Assembly (NCBI GenBank): GCA_963702555.1
Contig: CAVPCW010000014.1
Location: 248,001-312,000, forward strand
Direction of reading: 5' to 3'
Origin: CAMFLJ01 sp963702555
GTDB taxonomy: Bacteria > Actinomycetota > Acidimicrobiia > Acidimicrobiales > Acidimicrobilacustridaceae
DNA length: 64,000 nucleotides
Shown here: positions 9,159 through 17,330 of the stretch, piece after piece
How the letters are laid out: the number at the start of each line of letters is the position of its first letter
How positions within the stretch are numbered: the stretch's first letter is position 1
Program-made: the position numbers and the translations under genes
The notes under the pieces: model-generated
Seen by the model: only the letters and a program-made list of their open reading frames with translations
The model's database searches: none
Told to the model about the DNA's origin: nothing

Positions 9159-9727
9159 GATGCCTCCTCGGGGGCGGAGCTCAGATCGACGGCGGACTCG
9201 GGACCGAAGTCGGGCCACGAGCGGTCCTTGTCGGAGACGACGGTGACCGGGATCGGCCACTCGATCCCGAGTGCGGGGTCGTCGTGGCGCAGCCCACGCT
9301 CGAGATCGGGCGCGTAGGAAGCGGACACCAGGTAGTTGGTCTCGGTGCCCTCGACCAGGGTCTGCATGCCGTGGGCGACGCCCTTGGGCAGCAGCAGGCC
9401 GAGGCCGTTCTCGGCGGACAGCTCGGTGCCCCAGCTCTGCCCGAACGTGGGCGAGCCGGCGCGTAGGTCGACGCCGACGTCGTAGATGGCACCCTGCGTG
9501 CAGCGCACGTACTTGTCCTCGGAGGACGGGGGGAGCTGGTAGTGCATGCCCCGCACCGTGCCGGCGTTCGCGGAGCGGCTGAAGTTGCCCTGGAGGAAGA
9601 CAGTCGGCAGGCCGGCCGCGGCGAACTCGTCGACGCAGAACGTGCGGGCGAAGAATCCACGCTCGTCGCCGCGCTTCTCGAGCTCGATCAGGACCATCCC
9701 TGCGATCGGGGTGGGATGGAACTTCAC
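9155..9727 (-). CDS. RmlC-like cupin sugar-nucleotide 3,5-epimerase
   Basis: This 190-residue protein has the length and landmarks of dTDP-4-dehydrorhamnose 3,5-epimerase. It has RGFFARTFCVDEF at residues about 20-32, GTVRGMHYQLPP with the catalytic His, DVGVDLRAGSPTFGQSW, PKGVAHGMQTL, and the substrate-loop Tyr in NYLVSASYAPD. The gene is coupled on both sides by GTGA overlaps, upstream with the sugar epimerase and downstream with the SAF oxidoreductase. A cytidylyltransferase rather than RmlA lies in the same chain, so the true substrate may be a CDP-4-keto-hexose rather than dTDP-4-keto-rhamnose. No rfbC symbol is given for that reason. Confidence 0.85.
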   Translation of the reverse strand: MKFHPTPIAGMVLIELEKRGDERGFFARTFCVDEFAAAGLPTVFLQGNFSRSANAGTVRGMHYQLPPSSEDKYVRCTQGAIYDVGVDLRAGSPTFGQSWGTELSAENGLGLLLPKGVAHGMQTLVEGTETNYLVSASYAPDLERGLRHDDPALGIEWPIPVTVVSDKDRSWPDFGPESAVDLSSAPEEAS

Positions 9728-10788
9728 GCCGTGACCGCGTCGTCGACGCCGAGACCGATGCCGGTCCAGAAGAGCTCCTCGTCGACCTGGTCCGTGGCGA
9801 TCAGGTGGTTGAGGGACTTCAGCCGGGTGAACCCGCGCCACTCGAAGCGGTCGGTGTCCATGGCGATGCGTTCGAAGATGGTGTGGAGCTGCTTGGCGCC
9901 GAGGGCCGCGTCGCGGGTGGCCTTGAAGCCGGGGAGGGTGTCGGTGACCTTGTCGAAACTGACCCGGTACGAGCGGGAGTCGCCGTCGCTCGAGCCGATG
10001 CTGAGCTGGCAACCGGGGAACTCGGCGGCGACGATCTCGGCGATCTCGCGGACCCGGTGGTTGGCGTCGTTGCGCCCGACGTTGAAGATCTGGTTGTGCA
10101 CCGCCTCGCGGGGGGCGGTGACCGCGGCCCGGATGGCGTCGCAGATGTCGGCGACGTGCACGATCGGGCGCCACGGGCTGCCGTCGGAGGTCATGTTGAT
10201 GACGCCGGTCGTCCAGGCGAACCCGGAGAGGTTGTTCAGCACGATGTCGAAGCGCATCCGCGGCGAAGGGCCGTAGGCAGTGGCGTTGCGCAGGAACGTG
10301 GGCGAGAAGTTGTCATCGGCGAGCGTCGATACGTCGCGCTCGACGAGGACCTTGCACTCGGCGTAGGCCGTCTGAGGGTCGGTCTCGGACTCCTCGGTGC
10401 GCATGTGGTCGCCGCCGGCGCCATAGACGCTGCAGGAGGACGTGTAGACGAAGCGCTCGATGCCGGCGGCCTTGGCCAGCTCGGCGAGGCGCACGCTGCC
10501 ACCGTGGTTGATGCGGTGGGTCAGGCCCGGGCGCAGCTGGCCGAGCGGGTCGTTCGAGAGCTCAGCGAGGTGGACCACCGCGTCGACGCCCTCGAGGTGC
10601 TCGGGGCCGATGTGGCGGATGTCGATGACGTGGGTGTTGGGCCACTGCGCCGCGCCGGCGGTGTAGAGCCAGCCCTCGCGGTAGAAGCCGGAGTCGACGC
10701 CGACGACCTCGTGGCCGTCGGCCAGGAGCTTGGGGGTGAGCACGGAGCCGATGTAGCCATCGACGCCGGTGACGAGAAGCTTGGCCAT
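9724..10788 (-). CDS. Extended SDR, NAD-dependent sugar epimerase/dehydratase
   Basis: The 354-residue protein starts MAKLLVTGVDGYIGSVLTP, giving the GxxGxxG Rossmann motif. SSCSVYG follows near residue 120 and YAECK near residue 145, which together supply the Ser/Tyr/Lys triad of extended short-chain dehydrogenases acting on nucleotide sugars. NATAYGPSPRMRFD and PWRPIVHVADICDAI are also family-typical. The ATG at 10788 overlaps the TGA of the upstream cytidylyltransferase (ATGA), and the end overlaps the RmlC-like gene (GTGA). The partner gene suggests a CDP-glucose derivative as substrate; this is inference. Confidence 0.87.
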   Translation of the reverse strand: MAKLLVTGVDGYIGSVLTPKLLADGHEVVGVDSGFYREGWLYTAGAAQWPNTHVIDIRHIGPEHLEGVDAVVHLAELSNDPLGQLRPGLTHRINHGGSVRLAELAKAAGIERFVYTSSCSVYGAGGDHMRTEESETDPQTAYAECKVLVERDVSTLADDNFSPTFLRNATAYGPSPRMRFDIVLNNLSGFAWTTGVINMTSDGSPWRPIVHVADICDAIRAAVTAPREAVHNQIFNVGRNDANHRVREIAEIVAAEFPGCQLSIGSSDGDSRSYRVSFDKVTDTLPGFKATRDAALGAKQLHTIFERIAMDTDRFEWRGFTRLKSLNHLIATDQVDEELFWTGIGLGVDDAVTA

Positions 10789-11573
10789 CAGTCGTTCCAG
10801 ACCTTCCAGGGCGGGTTGTCCGCCCACATGTCGTTGAGCTTGATCTTGTCCCGCAGGGTGTCCATCGGCTGCCAGAAGCCGTGGTGACGGTAGGCGGAGA
10901 GCTGGCCCTCCGCGGCGAGCTGCTCCAGCGGGCTCCGCCTCCCAGGTGGTGGCGTCGCCCTCGATGTAGTCGAAGACGCCGGGCTCGAGGACGAAGAAGC
11001 CGCCGTTGATCCAAGCCCCGTCGCCCTCGGGCTTCTCGCGGAAGCTGGGGACGAGGTGTCGTGGTCGCCGAGGGGGAAGGCACCGAACCGGCCGGGCGGC
11101 TGCACCGCCGTCAGCGTCGCCTAGCGTGCCGTGCTCGCGGTGGAACGCGAGGAGCGCCGTGATGTCGACGTCGCCGATGCCGTCGCCGTAGGTCATGCAG
11201 AAGGCTCGTCGTCGATGTGGTCCGGGACCCGCTTGACCCGGCCGCCGGTCATGGTGTCCTCGCCGGTGTCGACGAGCGTCACCCGCCAGGGCTCCGAGTT
11301 GCGTGCGGTGGACCTCGACGGTGTCGTTCTGCAGGTCGACGGTGACGTCGGACTGGCGCATCCGGTAGTTGAGCGAACCAGTCCTTGATGAACTCGCTCT
11401 TGTAGCCGCAGCAGACGACGAACTCGTCGAGGCCATGGGCGGCGTAGAGCTTCATGATGTGCCAGAGGATCGGCCGGTGCCCGATCTCGACCATGGGCTT
11501 CGGACGGAGCGTCCGTCTCCTCGCTGAGGCGGGTGCCGTAGCCGCCCGCCAGGATCACGACCTTTGTAGCCAC
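10788..11573 (-). pseudogene. rfbF: Glucose-1-phosphate cytidylyltransferase, broken by about seven frameshifts
   Basis: Read across frames, the minus strand gives ATKVVILAGGYGTRLSEET, then MVEIGHRPILWHIMKLYAAH and DEFVVCCGYKSEFIKDWF. Next come MTYGDGIGDVDITALL, SFREKPEGDGAWINGGFFV, and a C-terminus ending FWQPMDTLRDKIKLNDMW. These are the landmarks of RfbF, which makes CDP-glucose from CTP and glucose-1-phosphate. Reconstructed length is about 260 residues, equal to the family norm. The pieces need roughly five single-base insertions and two deletions to be joined. The GTG at 11573 has GGAAAGG upstream and the stop overlaps the next ORF as ATGA. All catalytic blocks survive, so poor local sequence is more likely than decay, but decay cannot be excluded. 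Confidence 0.8.
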
Positions 11574-11795
11574 GCTCTGCCTTTCCCGCGATCTCGCAAC
11601 TGCCGCACAGGGTGATGAACCAGGGGTGTCCACCGCTCTCCGCGCGAACGCAGTTTCGGACAATACAAGCCATCCCGGCGAAAGGAAAGGACTATTTCTC
11701 ACTCATAGTGGTCAGAGGAGGCCAGCCCATCCCAAAGGTGTCCGATCGCGGTAATTCCGCGGCGGGCGGAGCCCTCTCTACTACCTTGACTCGCC

Positions 11796-14086
11796 TTGGC
11801 GAGCAATGACGATGCGACGCACACCACCCGCAGCGACGATCTGACGGCGCTGGCGGTCGCCGGCGCGGTCGCGGTCGCAGCCGCCTTCTCCCCGGCCCGC
11901 CCGGTCGGGGTCCGGCCTGCCGACGCGGTGTGGGCGGCGGCGTTCGCCGGACTCGTCGCTCTCGCCGGTTGCCGCTCGAAGGCCGGAGCCCTGTTGTGGC
12001 TTGCCGCGATCACCGCAGTGGTCAGCGTCCGGGGTGACGCCGTGGCCATCGGTCTCGGCGTCGCCGCCCTACTCGGCGCGCTCGCCCTGATCGCGACCGG
12101 TCGGCGCTCGGCCGCGGCAGGCGGTGCGGTCGCCGGCGTGTCGGTCCTCGCCCTGCTGTGGGGACCGTCGTACGGCTTCGTCGGGCTTCCCTCGATCATC
12201 GCCATAGCGGCCGTGGTCCCGGTGCTGTGGGAGGGCTGGCGCAGCCTCGGGTCCGCCAGCCGGAAGCGCACGGTCATCGCCGGGCTGGTCGTCGGCGCCT
12301 TCGTCATCGTCGGTTCGGCGCTCGCCGGCCTCGCCGCCCTGTCCGTGCGGACCACCCTGACCGACGCCGCCCAGTCGGCCCGCGACGGCCTCGGCCTGGT
12401 CCGCGACGGCAAGGTCGAGGAGGCGGGCCCCGTCCTCGACTCCTCCGCCGCCGGCTTCGCCGAGAGCAGCGACTCGCTGAACGGCATTCTGGCCCTGCCC
12501 GGGCGCCTCGTCCCGGTGGTCGGTCACCAGGTCGAGGCCCTACGCCGCGTCTCCGACGCCGGCCAGGACCTGGCGAGCACCGCTGCAGACGCGGCGGAGA
12601 GGGCCAACTACCGCACGCTGCGCAGTGAGAACGGCCGCATCGACCTGACGCAGATGGCCGCCATGCGCGAGCCCGTCGACGCCTCACTGGCCGCGGCCCG
12701 GCGGGCCCAGCAGGTCGTCGCCGAGGTCCGCTCCCCCTGGCTGGTCGGTCCCCTCGCCGACAAGCTCGACGAGCTCGACACCGAGCTGATCGACACCGTG
12801 CCGAGCGCCGAGCTGGCCAGCCGGGCCCTCGACGTGGCTCCCGTCCTGCTCGGCGCCGGGGGCCCGCAGCGCTACCTCCTCCAGTTCGCCACGCCGGCCG
12901 AGAGCCGGGCGGCCGGCGGCTACGTCGGCACCTACGGGGTGCTGGTGGCCGAGGACGGCAAGCTGAGGCTCGACCTGACCGGCAGCACCGAGGACCTCAA
13001 CATCCCCCGGTCACAGCCGGCGCGGGAGTTCGCCCCGCCTCCGGGCTGGGACGAGCTCTACTCCTCGTTCGACGTGGCCCGGTTCCCGGGCAACGTCACC
13101 GCCGACCCTGACTGGCCGACGGACGCGGGCGTCGCCCGCCAGCTCTACGCCCAGATCGACGGCGTCGGCGACGTGCAGGGCGCGATGTACGCGGACCCGA
13201 CCGCTCTCGCCGCCTTCCTCCAACTCACGGGGCCGGTCTACGTGCCTGGCCTGGATCAGGAGATGACCGCCGACAACGTCGAGCAGTACCTCCTCGTCGA
13301 CCAGTACGTCATCAACAACAGCGACGACGACGCGGCCAACCTGGCTCGCCGTGAGGTCCTCGGCAACGTCACCCGCGCCGTGTTCGATGCGGTGTCCACC
13401 CGTGACCTGCCGAGCCTGCGGGCGATCCTCGACGTGCTCGGGCCGACCGTCGCCGGCGGGCACCTCAAGCTCTCGGTGTTCGACGAGACGCCCGAGGCCC
13501 TGCTCGACGAGGTCGGGCTCAACGGGGCCTGGTCCCCCACCCCCGGCGCCGACTATGTCTCGATGCGCACCACCGACCTGCTCAGCAACAAGATCGACAC
13601 CTTCGTCGAGCGGTCGGTGGCCGTCGACGTCGACCACGATCCGGCGACGGGCGCCGTGCGCTCGACGGTGACCATCACATTGGCGAACACCGCCCCCTCC
13701 GGCGGGCTGCCGATCTACATCATCGGCAACTACAGCGACCTGCCCGACCGGCACGAGCCGCGACGACGTCGCCCTCTACAGCCCCCTCGGCATCGACGGC
13801 GCCAGCCTCGACGGGGAAGCGGTCACCATGCGGCGCAACGCCTACGGCACCGGGAACGTCTACAACCTGGTGGTGACGATCCCGCCGGGTGCCACCCGCA
13901 CCCTGACGGTGATGCTGACCGGCACCGTCCCGGCGAGGGTGCCGTACCTGCTCGACCTGCTTGCCCCAGCCGAGGGCCAACCCCGACCGCTACTCGGTCA
14001 CGGTGAGTGAGGACGGCGTCACCGCGACGCCGTTCGACGGGCCGCTGGTGGCCCAGGAACTCGTCGGCTCCGCCGCTGTCCTCTAG
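11796..14086 (+). CDS. DUF4012 family membrane protein (two frameshifts near the 3' end)
   Basis: The N-terminal 190 residues contain several short hydrophobic helices (LAVAGAVAVAAAF, GALLWLAAITAVV, TVIAGLVVGAFVIVGSALAG). A large extracytoplasmic part carries the DUF4012 core: LLQFATPAESRAAGGYVGTYG, GGHLKLSVFDE and DYVSMRTTDLLSNKIDTFVER. Members are common in actinobacterial polysaccharide loci, and their function is undefined. The frame is lost after YSDLP at about 13745 and again at about 13959, each by one extra base. The restored C-terminus reads ANPDRYSVTVSEDGVTATPF and stops at 14084-14086. Total length is about 762 residues. The start is a TTG at 11796, the only one that includes the full first helix; it is divergent from rfbF and lacks a clear binding site. 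Confidence 0.8.
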
Positions 14087-14136
14087 GCCGGACGGACCCT
14101 TTCGGCAGCCCGTGCGAGGAACTTGAGCGGAAATCG

Positions 14137-14165
14137 TCGACAACCACGTTACGTGGTGACATACT
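14137..14165 (+). promoter_or_regulatory. Promoter with a palindromic operator filling the spacer
   Basis: TCGACA at 14137-14142 and CATACT at 14160-14165 are 17 bases apart and resemble a -35/-10 pair. The spacer contains ACCACGTTACGTGGT at 14143-14157, a perfect 7-base inverted repeat around one T. A repressor bound there would block RNA polymerase at the gene starting at 14228. The hexamers are only fair matches; the palindrome is exact. Confidence 0.5.
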
Positions 14166-14227
14166 TGCAGCACGAAGCGGGAACAGAGACCTCGGCCACC
14201 AACGGCCGGACCCATGGAAGAGGGACG

Positions 14228-14518
14228 ATGAAGAACATCATCCGCACGGCGGCAGCCGCAGCAGCCTTCACGGTGGCGGGCATCGGCCTGGCCGGCGTCG
14301 CAGTGGCCGCCGAACCCGAGTACGTCCCCGCCGAGGTGGAGGGCGTCACCCAGACGCAGGAGCCGGCCGTCGATGCCGTCGCCGTCTCCGCCGGCACCCT
14401 GCCCTACACCGGCAACGACTCCAGCCTTCCGCTGGCCGAGGCCGGCGTGGCCCTGGTCGCCGGTGGCGGTGCGCTGCTGCTGGTCGTGAAGCGTCGTCAG
14501 GCTTCGGCGAACGCCTGA
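14228..14518 (+). CDS. Small LPXTG-type cell-wall-anchored protein
   Basis: The 96-residue protein starts MKNIIRTAAAAAAFTVAGIG, a classic signal peptide with likely cleavage after AVAA. A short acidic mature region (EPEYVPAEVEGVTQTQE) is followed by TLPYTG, a hydrophobic segment (AGVALVAGGGALLLVV) and the basic tail KRRQ. That order is the sortase sorting signal, so the mature peptide of only about 45 residues should be covalently linked to the wall. ATG 14228 has AGAGGGA just upstream, and a further upstream in-frame ATG at 14123 would bury the signal peptide. A promoter/operator lies 63-91 bases upstream and a hairpin terminator directly downstream, so this is a monocistronic, regulated unit. 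Confidence 0.8.
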   Translation: MKNIIRTAAAAAAFTVAGIGLAGVAVAAEPEYVPAEVEGVTQTQEPAVDAVAVSAGTLPYTGNDSSLPLAEAGVALVAGGGALLLVVKRRQASANA

Positions 14519-14537
14519 CGCTGATCCAGTCACACCT

Positions 14538-14566
14538 CCTATCCGACGTCGCCGACGTCGGGTAGG
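14538..14566 (+). terminator. Hairpin terminator after the LPXTG gene
   Basis: CCTATCCGACGTC (14538-14550) pairs with GACGTCGGGTAGG (14554-14566) across a 3-base loop, with a single T-G wobble. It begins 20 bases after the stop codon. There is no run of T after it, as is common in high-GC actinobacteria. Confidence 0.6.
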
Positions 14567-14585
14567 TCTGCATCGAGGCTGCACC

Positions 14586-14831
14586 GTGAGTGTCCCCAGC
14601 GGGCGACGACGATGCAGCCTCGTTCGTGTCGCTGGCCTGCTCCTGGCGTGGGTGGCTGCGGCGGCTGGCGCGCTGCTCGTTGCCTCGGAGACCTCGTTCG
14701 GACCGGTCGTCCTGGATCTGAGTACGAACCACGGGATCCACGCCGGTGACCTCGTCGCGGTCGCCTTCGGCGTTGTCATGGCCACGATCGCCACGGGTGT
14801 CATCCTGTGGCTCACGGCAGAGCGCCGATGA
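14586..14831 (+). CDS. Small two-helix membrane protein, unknown
   Basis: The 81-residue protein has two predicted helices, SLVRVAGLLLAWVAAAAGALL at about residues 11-30 and VAVAFGVVMATIATGVILWL at about 57-76. A short outside loop (SETSFGPVVLDLSTNHGIHAGD) lies between them, and the protein ends in ERR. The loop and the helix after it resemble a wall-associated sensor or small accessory subunit, but no family is recognised. The start is GTG 14586, with GAGG about 9 bases upstream. It lies between the LPXTG gene and a glycosyltransferase on the same strand. Confidence 0.55.
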   Translation: MSVPSGRRRCSLVRVAGLLLAWVAAAAGALLVASETSFGPVVLDLSTNHGIHAGDLVAVAFGVVMATIATGVILWLTAERR

Positions 14832-14910
14832 CCTGCTGGGCGGCCCCGCCGAACCAGCGGGTCGCGATTCCATCGGGCAGTACCTCGAATGAGCGGGAGC
14901 AGGAGAGCTG

Positions 14911-15816
14911 ATGACCGACCAGGTGTTTCTGTCAGTGGTGATTCCCACCTACAACCGAGCTGAGATCCTCGATCGTCAACTGAGCTGGCTTCACACCGAA
15001 CTCAGCGGCCTCGACGTCTCGTGGGACGTGAGGGTCCACGACAACTGCTCGACGGACGAGACGCCTGCGGTTCTCGAACGATGGCGGGAGACCTTCGGTC
15101 CGGATCGTTTCGAGTACTTCCGCAACGTCCGGAACATCGGTCTCACCCGCAACCTCTGTGCGGCCATCGAAGGCGCGAAGGGCACGTGGACGTGGACTGT
15201 CGGCGACGACGACCCCATCGACGACGGCACGCCTGCACTGATCGTCGACACGCTCCGATCGAACCCGGATCTCAGCCTTCTCTACCTCAACTACGGCGGG
15301 GTGGACAGCAACGGGAACGTCACGACCGAGCACTACTTCGACCAGGCGATGACCGGCCGGTTCGAGGACGGACGCGTGCCGTTCGAATACCACACCCGAG
15401 TGGACCTGGGCGCCACGATCTTCCTCACCGCCACCGTCTACAGGACGACGCTCGTCCGGGAGGCACTCGCTGCCTGGGAAGGCGACCGGGCCAACTGGGC
15501 CATCCTCGCGTTCATCGTGGGCTACGTGGTGAGCGAGGGCCCGATCCTCATCACCGAGGAGAACCACCTCGATTGTCTGGTCGGTGAGAGCCACTGGCAG
15601 AAGGACCCCACCGAGTGGGCAAAGGCCCTCTACTTCGAGATCCCGCTGGTCTGCCTCCGCCTTGGCGAACTCGGTTACGACCCGGCGTTCTGCAAGGAGA
15701 TCGGGTTCAGGGAGTTCGACAAGATCCGCTGGACCTCGGTCAGGTCACACCTACGCGGCTTCCGGGCACATCCAGAATGCATCCTGGTGCTCCTGCGCCT
15801 GAAGCGACTCTCCTAG
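14911..15816 (+). CDS. GT2 family glycosyltransferase
   Basis: The 301-residue protein begins FLSVVIPTYNRAEILDRQLSW, has the nucleotide-binding VHDNCSTDETPAVLERW and a WTVGDDDPIDDG stretch carrying the DxD metal-binding acids near residue 95. This architecture is standard for soluble inverting GT-A enzymes of capsule and O-antigen loci. ATG 14911 has AGGAGAG upstream. It is the rightmost plus-strand member of the polysaccharide region. The acceptor and donor are not predictable. The final 40 residues are basic (RSHLRGFRAHPE..LLRLKRL), consistent with peripheral membrane contact. Confidence 0.87.
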   Translation: MTDQVFLSVVIPTYNRAEILDRQLSWLHTELSGLDVSWDVRVHDNCSTDETPAVLERWRETFGPDRFEYFRNVRNIGLTRNLCAAIEGAKGTWTWTVGDDDPIDDGTPALIVDTLRSNPDLSLLYLNYGGVDSNGNVTTEHYFDQAMTGRFEDGRVPFEYHTRVDLGATIFLTATVYRTTLVREALAAWEGDRANWAILAFIVGYVVSEGPILITEENHLDCLVGESHWQKDPTEWAKALYFEIPLVCLRLGELGYDPAFCKEIGFREFDKIRWTSVRSHLRGFRAHPECILVLLRLKRLS

Positions 15817-15875
15817 GAGCTGCGAGCGACACCTCGTCGACCCGACCGGTGGAGGCGGGAGGCCGACCTCGGTGG

Positions 15876-16268
15876 TCAGGCCCAGCGATCACGTCCGCCG
15901 CGGCCATGGTCTGGGCGGAACTCGGCCCGACGGGCCCGACGGGCCCGGCGTCGGCGATCGCCGTCGTCGTCGAGGCCGGCCCGGAGTGCGCTGTTCCGGT
16001 AGCCGTAGGTGTAGCCGCCCTAGGAGCGGGAGTACCGACCCTTGGTGGGCACCCCGGCGAGCACCACACCGAGCAGCTCCGCGTTCACCTGCCGGAAGCG
16101 ATCGAGGTCCGGGTCGTGCGCGTCCTGGTAGAGGTGGTCGATGCGGTGGGTGTTGAACGACGAGGCCCGGCGGATGAGCCCGTGGACCTCGTAGCCCTTC
16201 TCGAGCAGGAGATCAGCCAGGTGCGACCCGTCCTGCCCGCCGATCCCGGTGATCAACGCTCGTCTCAC
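15876..16268 (-). pseudogene. Chimeric remnant: GDP-mannose 4,6-dehydratase N-terminus joined to a BY-kinase C-terminal tail
   Basis: From GTG 16268 (GGAGG upstream) the frame reads RRALITGIGGQDGSHLADLL, EKGYEVHGLIRRASSFNTHR and IDHLYQDAHDPD, which is the first 50 residues of Gmd. It then changes abruptly to RFRQVNAELLGVVLAGVP, followed by TKGRYSRS and an in-frame TAG at 16020-16022. Beyond the stop the same frame continues GGYTYGYRNSALRAGLDDDG, like the Tyr-rich tail of bacterial tyrosine autokinases of capsule loci, to a stop at 15876. Two genes therefore appear to be joined by a deletion of roughly two gene lengths. Neither part can be functional as read. Misassembly is an alternative. Confidence 0.65.
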
Positions 16269-16415
16269 GGAACCTCCTGCCATGGCGACCACCCGATCGG
16301 GAACCGGGTCGATCGTAGGGCGCGGTGCGCCCCCAGCCCCGAGATCCCCCGCCCTAAGGTGGCTTCGCAGGGTCCGTCGGTTCGGTCCCGGGTGCATCCT
16401 CGAAAGGCACGCCAG

Positions 16416-16967
16416 ATGTCGCAGGAACTCGTGGTCATCGCCGTCGACGATCCGATGAAGGCCCAGGAGATGCTGATGGCCGCGGGCCGTCTGGGCAAGG
16501 ACGGCAAGCTCGGGATCGACGACGCCGTGATCATCACGAAGTCGGGCGACGGCCACCACACCCACAAGCTCGAGACCACCGACCTCACCCCGGCCGAAGG
16601 TGGCTTCGGCGGGGCCTTCTGGGGCCTGCTCTTCGGCACGCTGCTGGCCGGCCCGGTGGGCGGGCTCATCACCGGCGCCGTCACGGGCGGCGCCGGCGCC
16701 CTGCTGGCCAAGATCATCGACAGGGGCATCTCCGACGAGTTCATCAAGCAGATGGAAGGCCTGCTCGAGCCCGGCCACGCCGCACTCTGCCTGCTCACGA
16801 ACTTCGAGGACAACGAGGCCGTGCTGCACGAACTCAACCGCTTCGACGGCACGCTGATCTGGTCGAACCTCCCGCCCGCAGCGGCCGCGGAGGTGCAGGC
16901 CCACCTCGACGCCGGCGAGGACGACCACGCCATCCCCGTCGATCCGCCGCCCGACAGCGCCAACTGA
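16416..16967 (+). CDS. DUF1269 domain protein
   Basis: The 183-residue protein has the DUF1269 layout. An N-terminal alpha/beta part (ELVVIAVDDPMKAQEMLMA) is followed by DDAVIITKSGDG and a central Gly-rich hydrophobic hairpin (GGAFWGLLFGTLLAGPVGGLI, then TGAVTGGAGALLAKII). The C-terminal half (ISDEFIKQMEGLLEPGHAAL) ends in a Pro-rich acidic tail. Members are small membrane-associated proteins of unknown role, often linked to stress or envelope conditions. ATG 16416 has GAAAGG nine bases upstream. It diverges from the gmd remnant. Confidence 0.8.
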   Translation: MSQELVVIAVDDPMKAQEMLMAAGRLGKDGKLGIDDAVIITKSGDGHHTHKLETTDLTPAEGGFGGAFWGLLFGTLLAGPVGGLITGAVTGGAGALLAKIIDRGISDEFIKQMEGLLEPGHAALCLLTNFEDNEAVLHELNRFDGTLIWSNLPPAAAAEVQAHLDAGEDDHAIPVDPPPDSAN

Positions 16968-16988
16968 TCGCCCCGAGACCGTCACCGC

Positions 16989-17241
16989 AGGTGGCTGACC
17001 CCGCAGGCGCCGAGCGCGTCGCCCTTCACTCCGACCGTGTCGAGCACGGGATCCCCGTCCGTCGTCGCTGCTGACGGCACCTTCTCCCTGGCCTACACCA
17101 CGCCCACCACCTGCGGCAGCTTCACCCTCACCGCCACCAACGGCATCGAGACCCAGACCACCACCCTCCTGGTCGCCAGGGCCGCTGCGGTCCCCGCCGG
17201 GAGCCTTCCAGAACCTCGCTGCGGTCAAGGTCGACGCCTGA
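16989..17241 (+). pseudogene. Orphan C-terminal fragment of a surface protein
   Basis: An open frame without its own start reads TPQAPSASPFTPTVSSTGSP, SVVAADGTFSLAYTTPTTCG and SFTLTATNGIETQTTTLLVA, a Thr-rich beta-sandwich strand pattern like bacterial Ig-type repeats. With one frame change it ends AFQNLAAVKVDA at the TGA 17239-17241. It starts 21 bases after the DUF1269 stop and is followed directly by a strong terminator. It looks like the tail of a larger secreted protein whose front has been lost. This is interpretation; a short real gene is possible. Confidence 0.35.
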
Positions 17242-17265
17242 GCCACCAACGCTGAGAGAATCGGA

Positions 17266-17294
17266 CGGGCCGGAGCTGACGCTCCGGCCCGTTT
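17266..17294 (+). terminator. Strong hairpin terminator
   Basis: CGGGCCGGAGC (17266-17276) pairs perfectly with GCTCCGGCCCG (17281-17291) around TGAC, followed by TTT. It would stop transcription from the DUF1269 unit before the DUF6351 gene. Confidence 0.75.
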
Positions 17295-17330
17295 CGTGTA
17301 CCGGACACCCATGCGCCATCCGGGCGTGCG

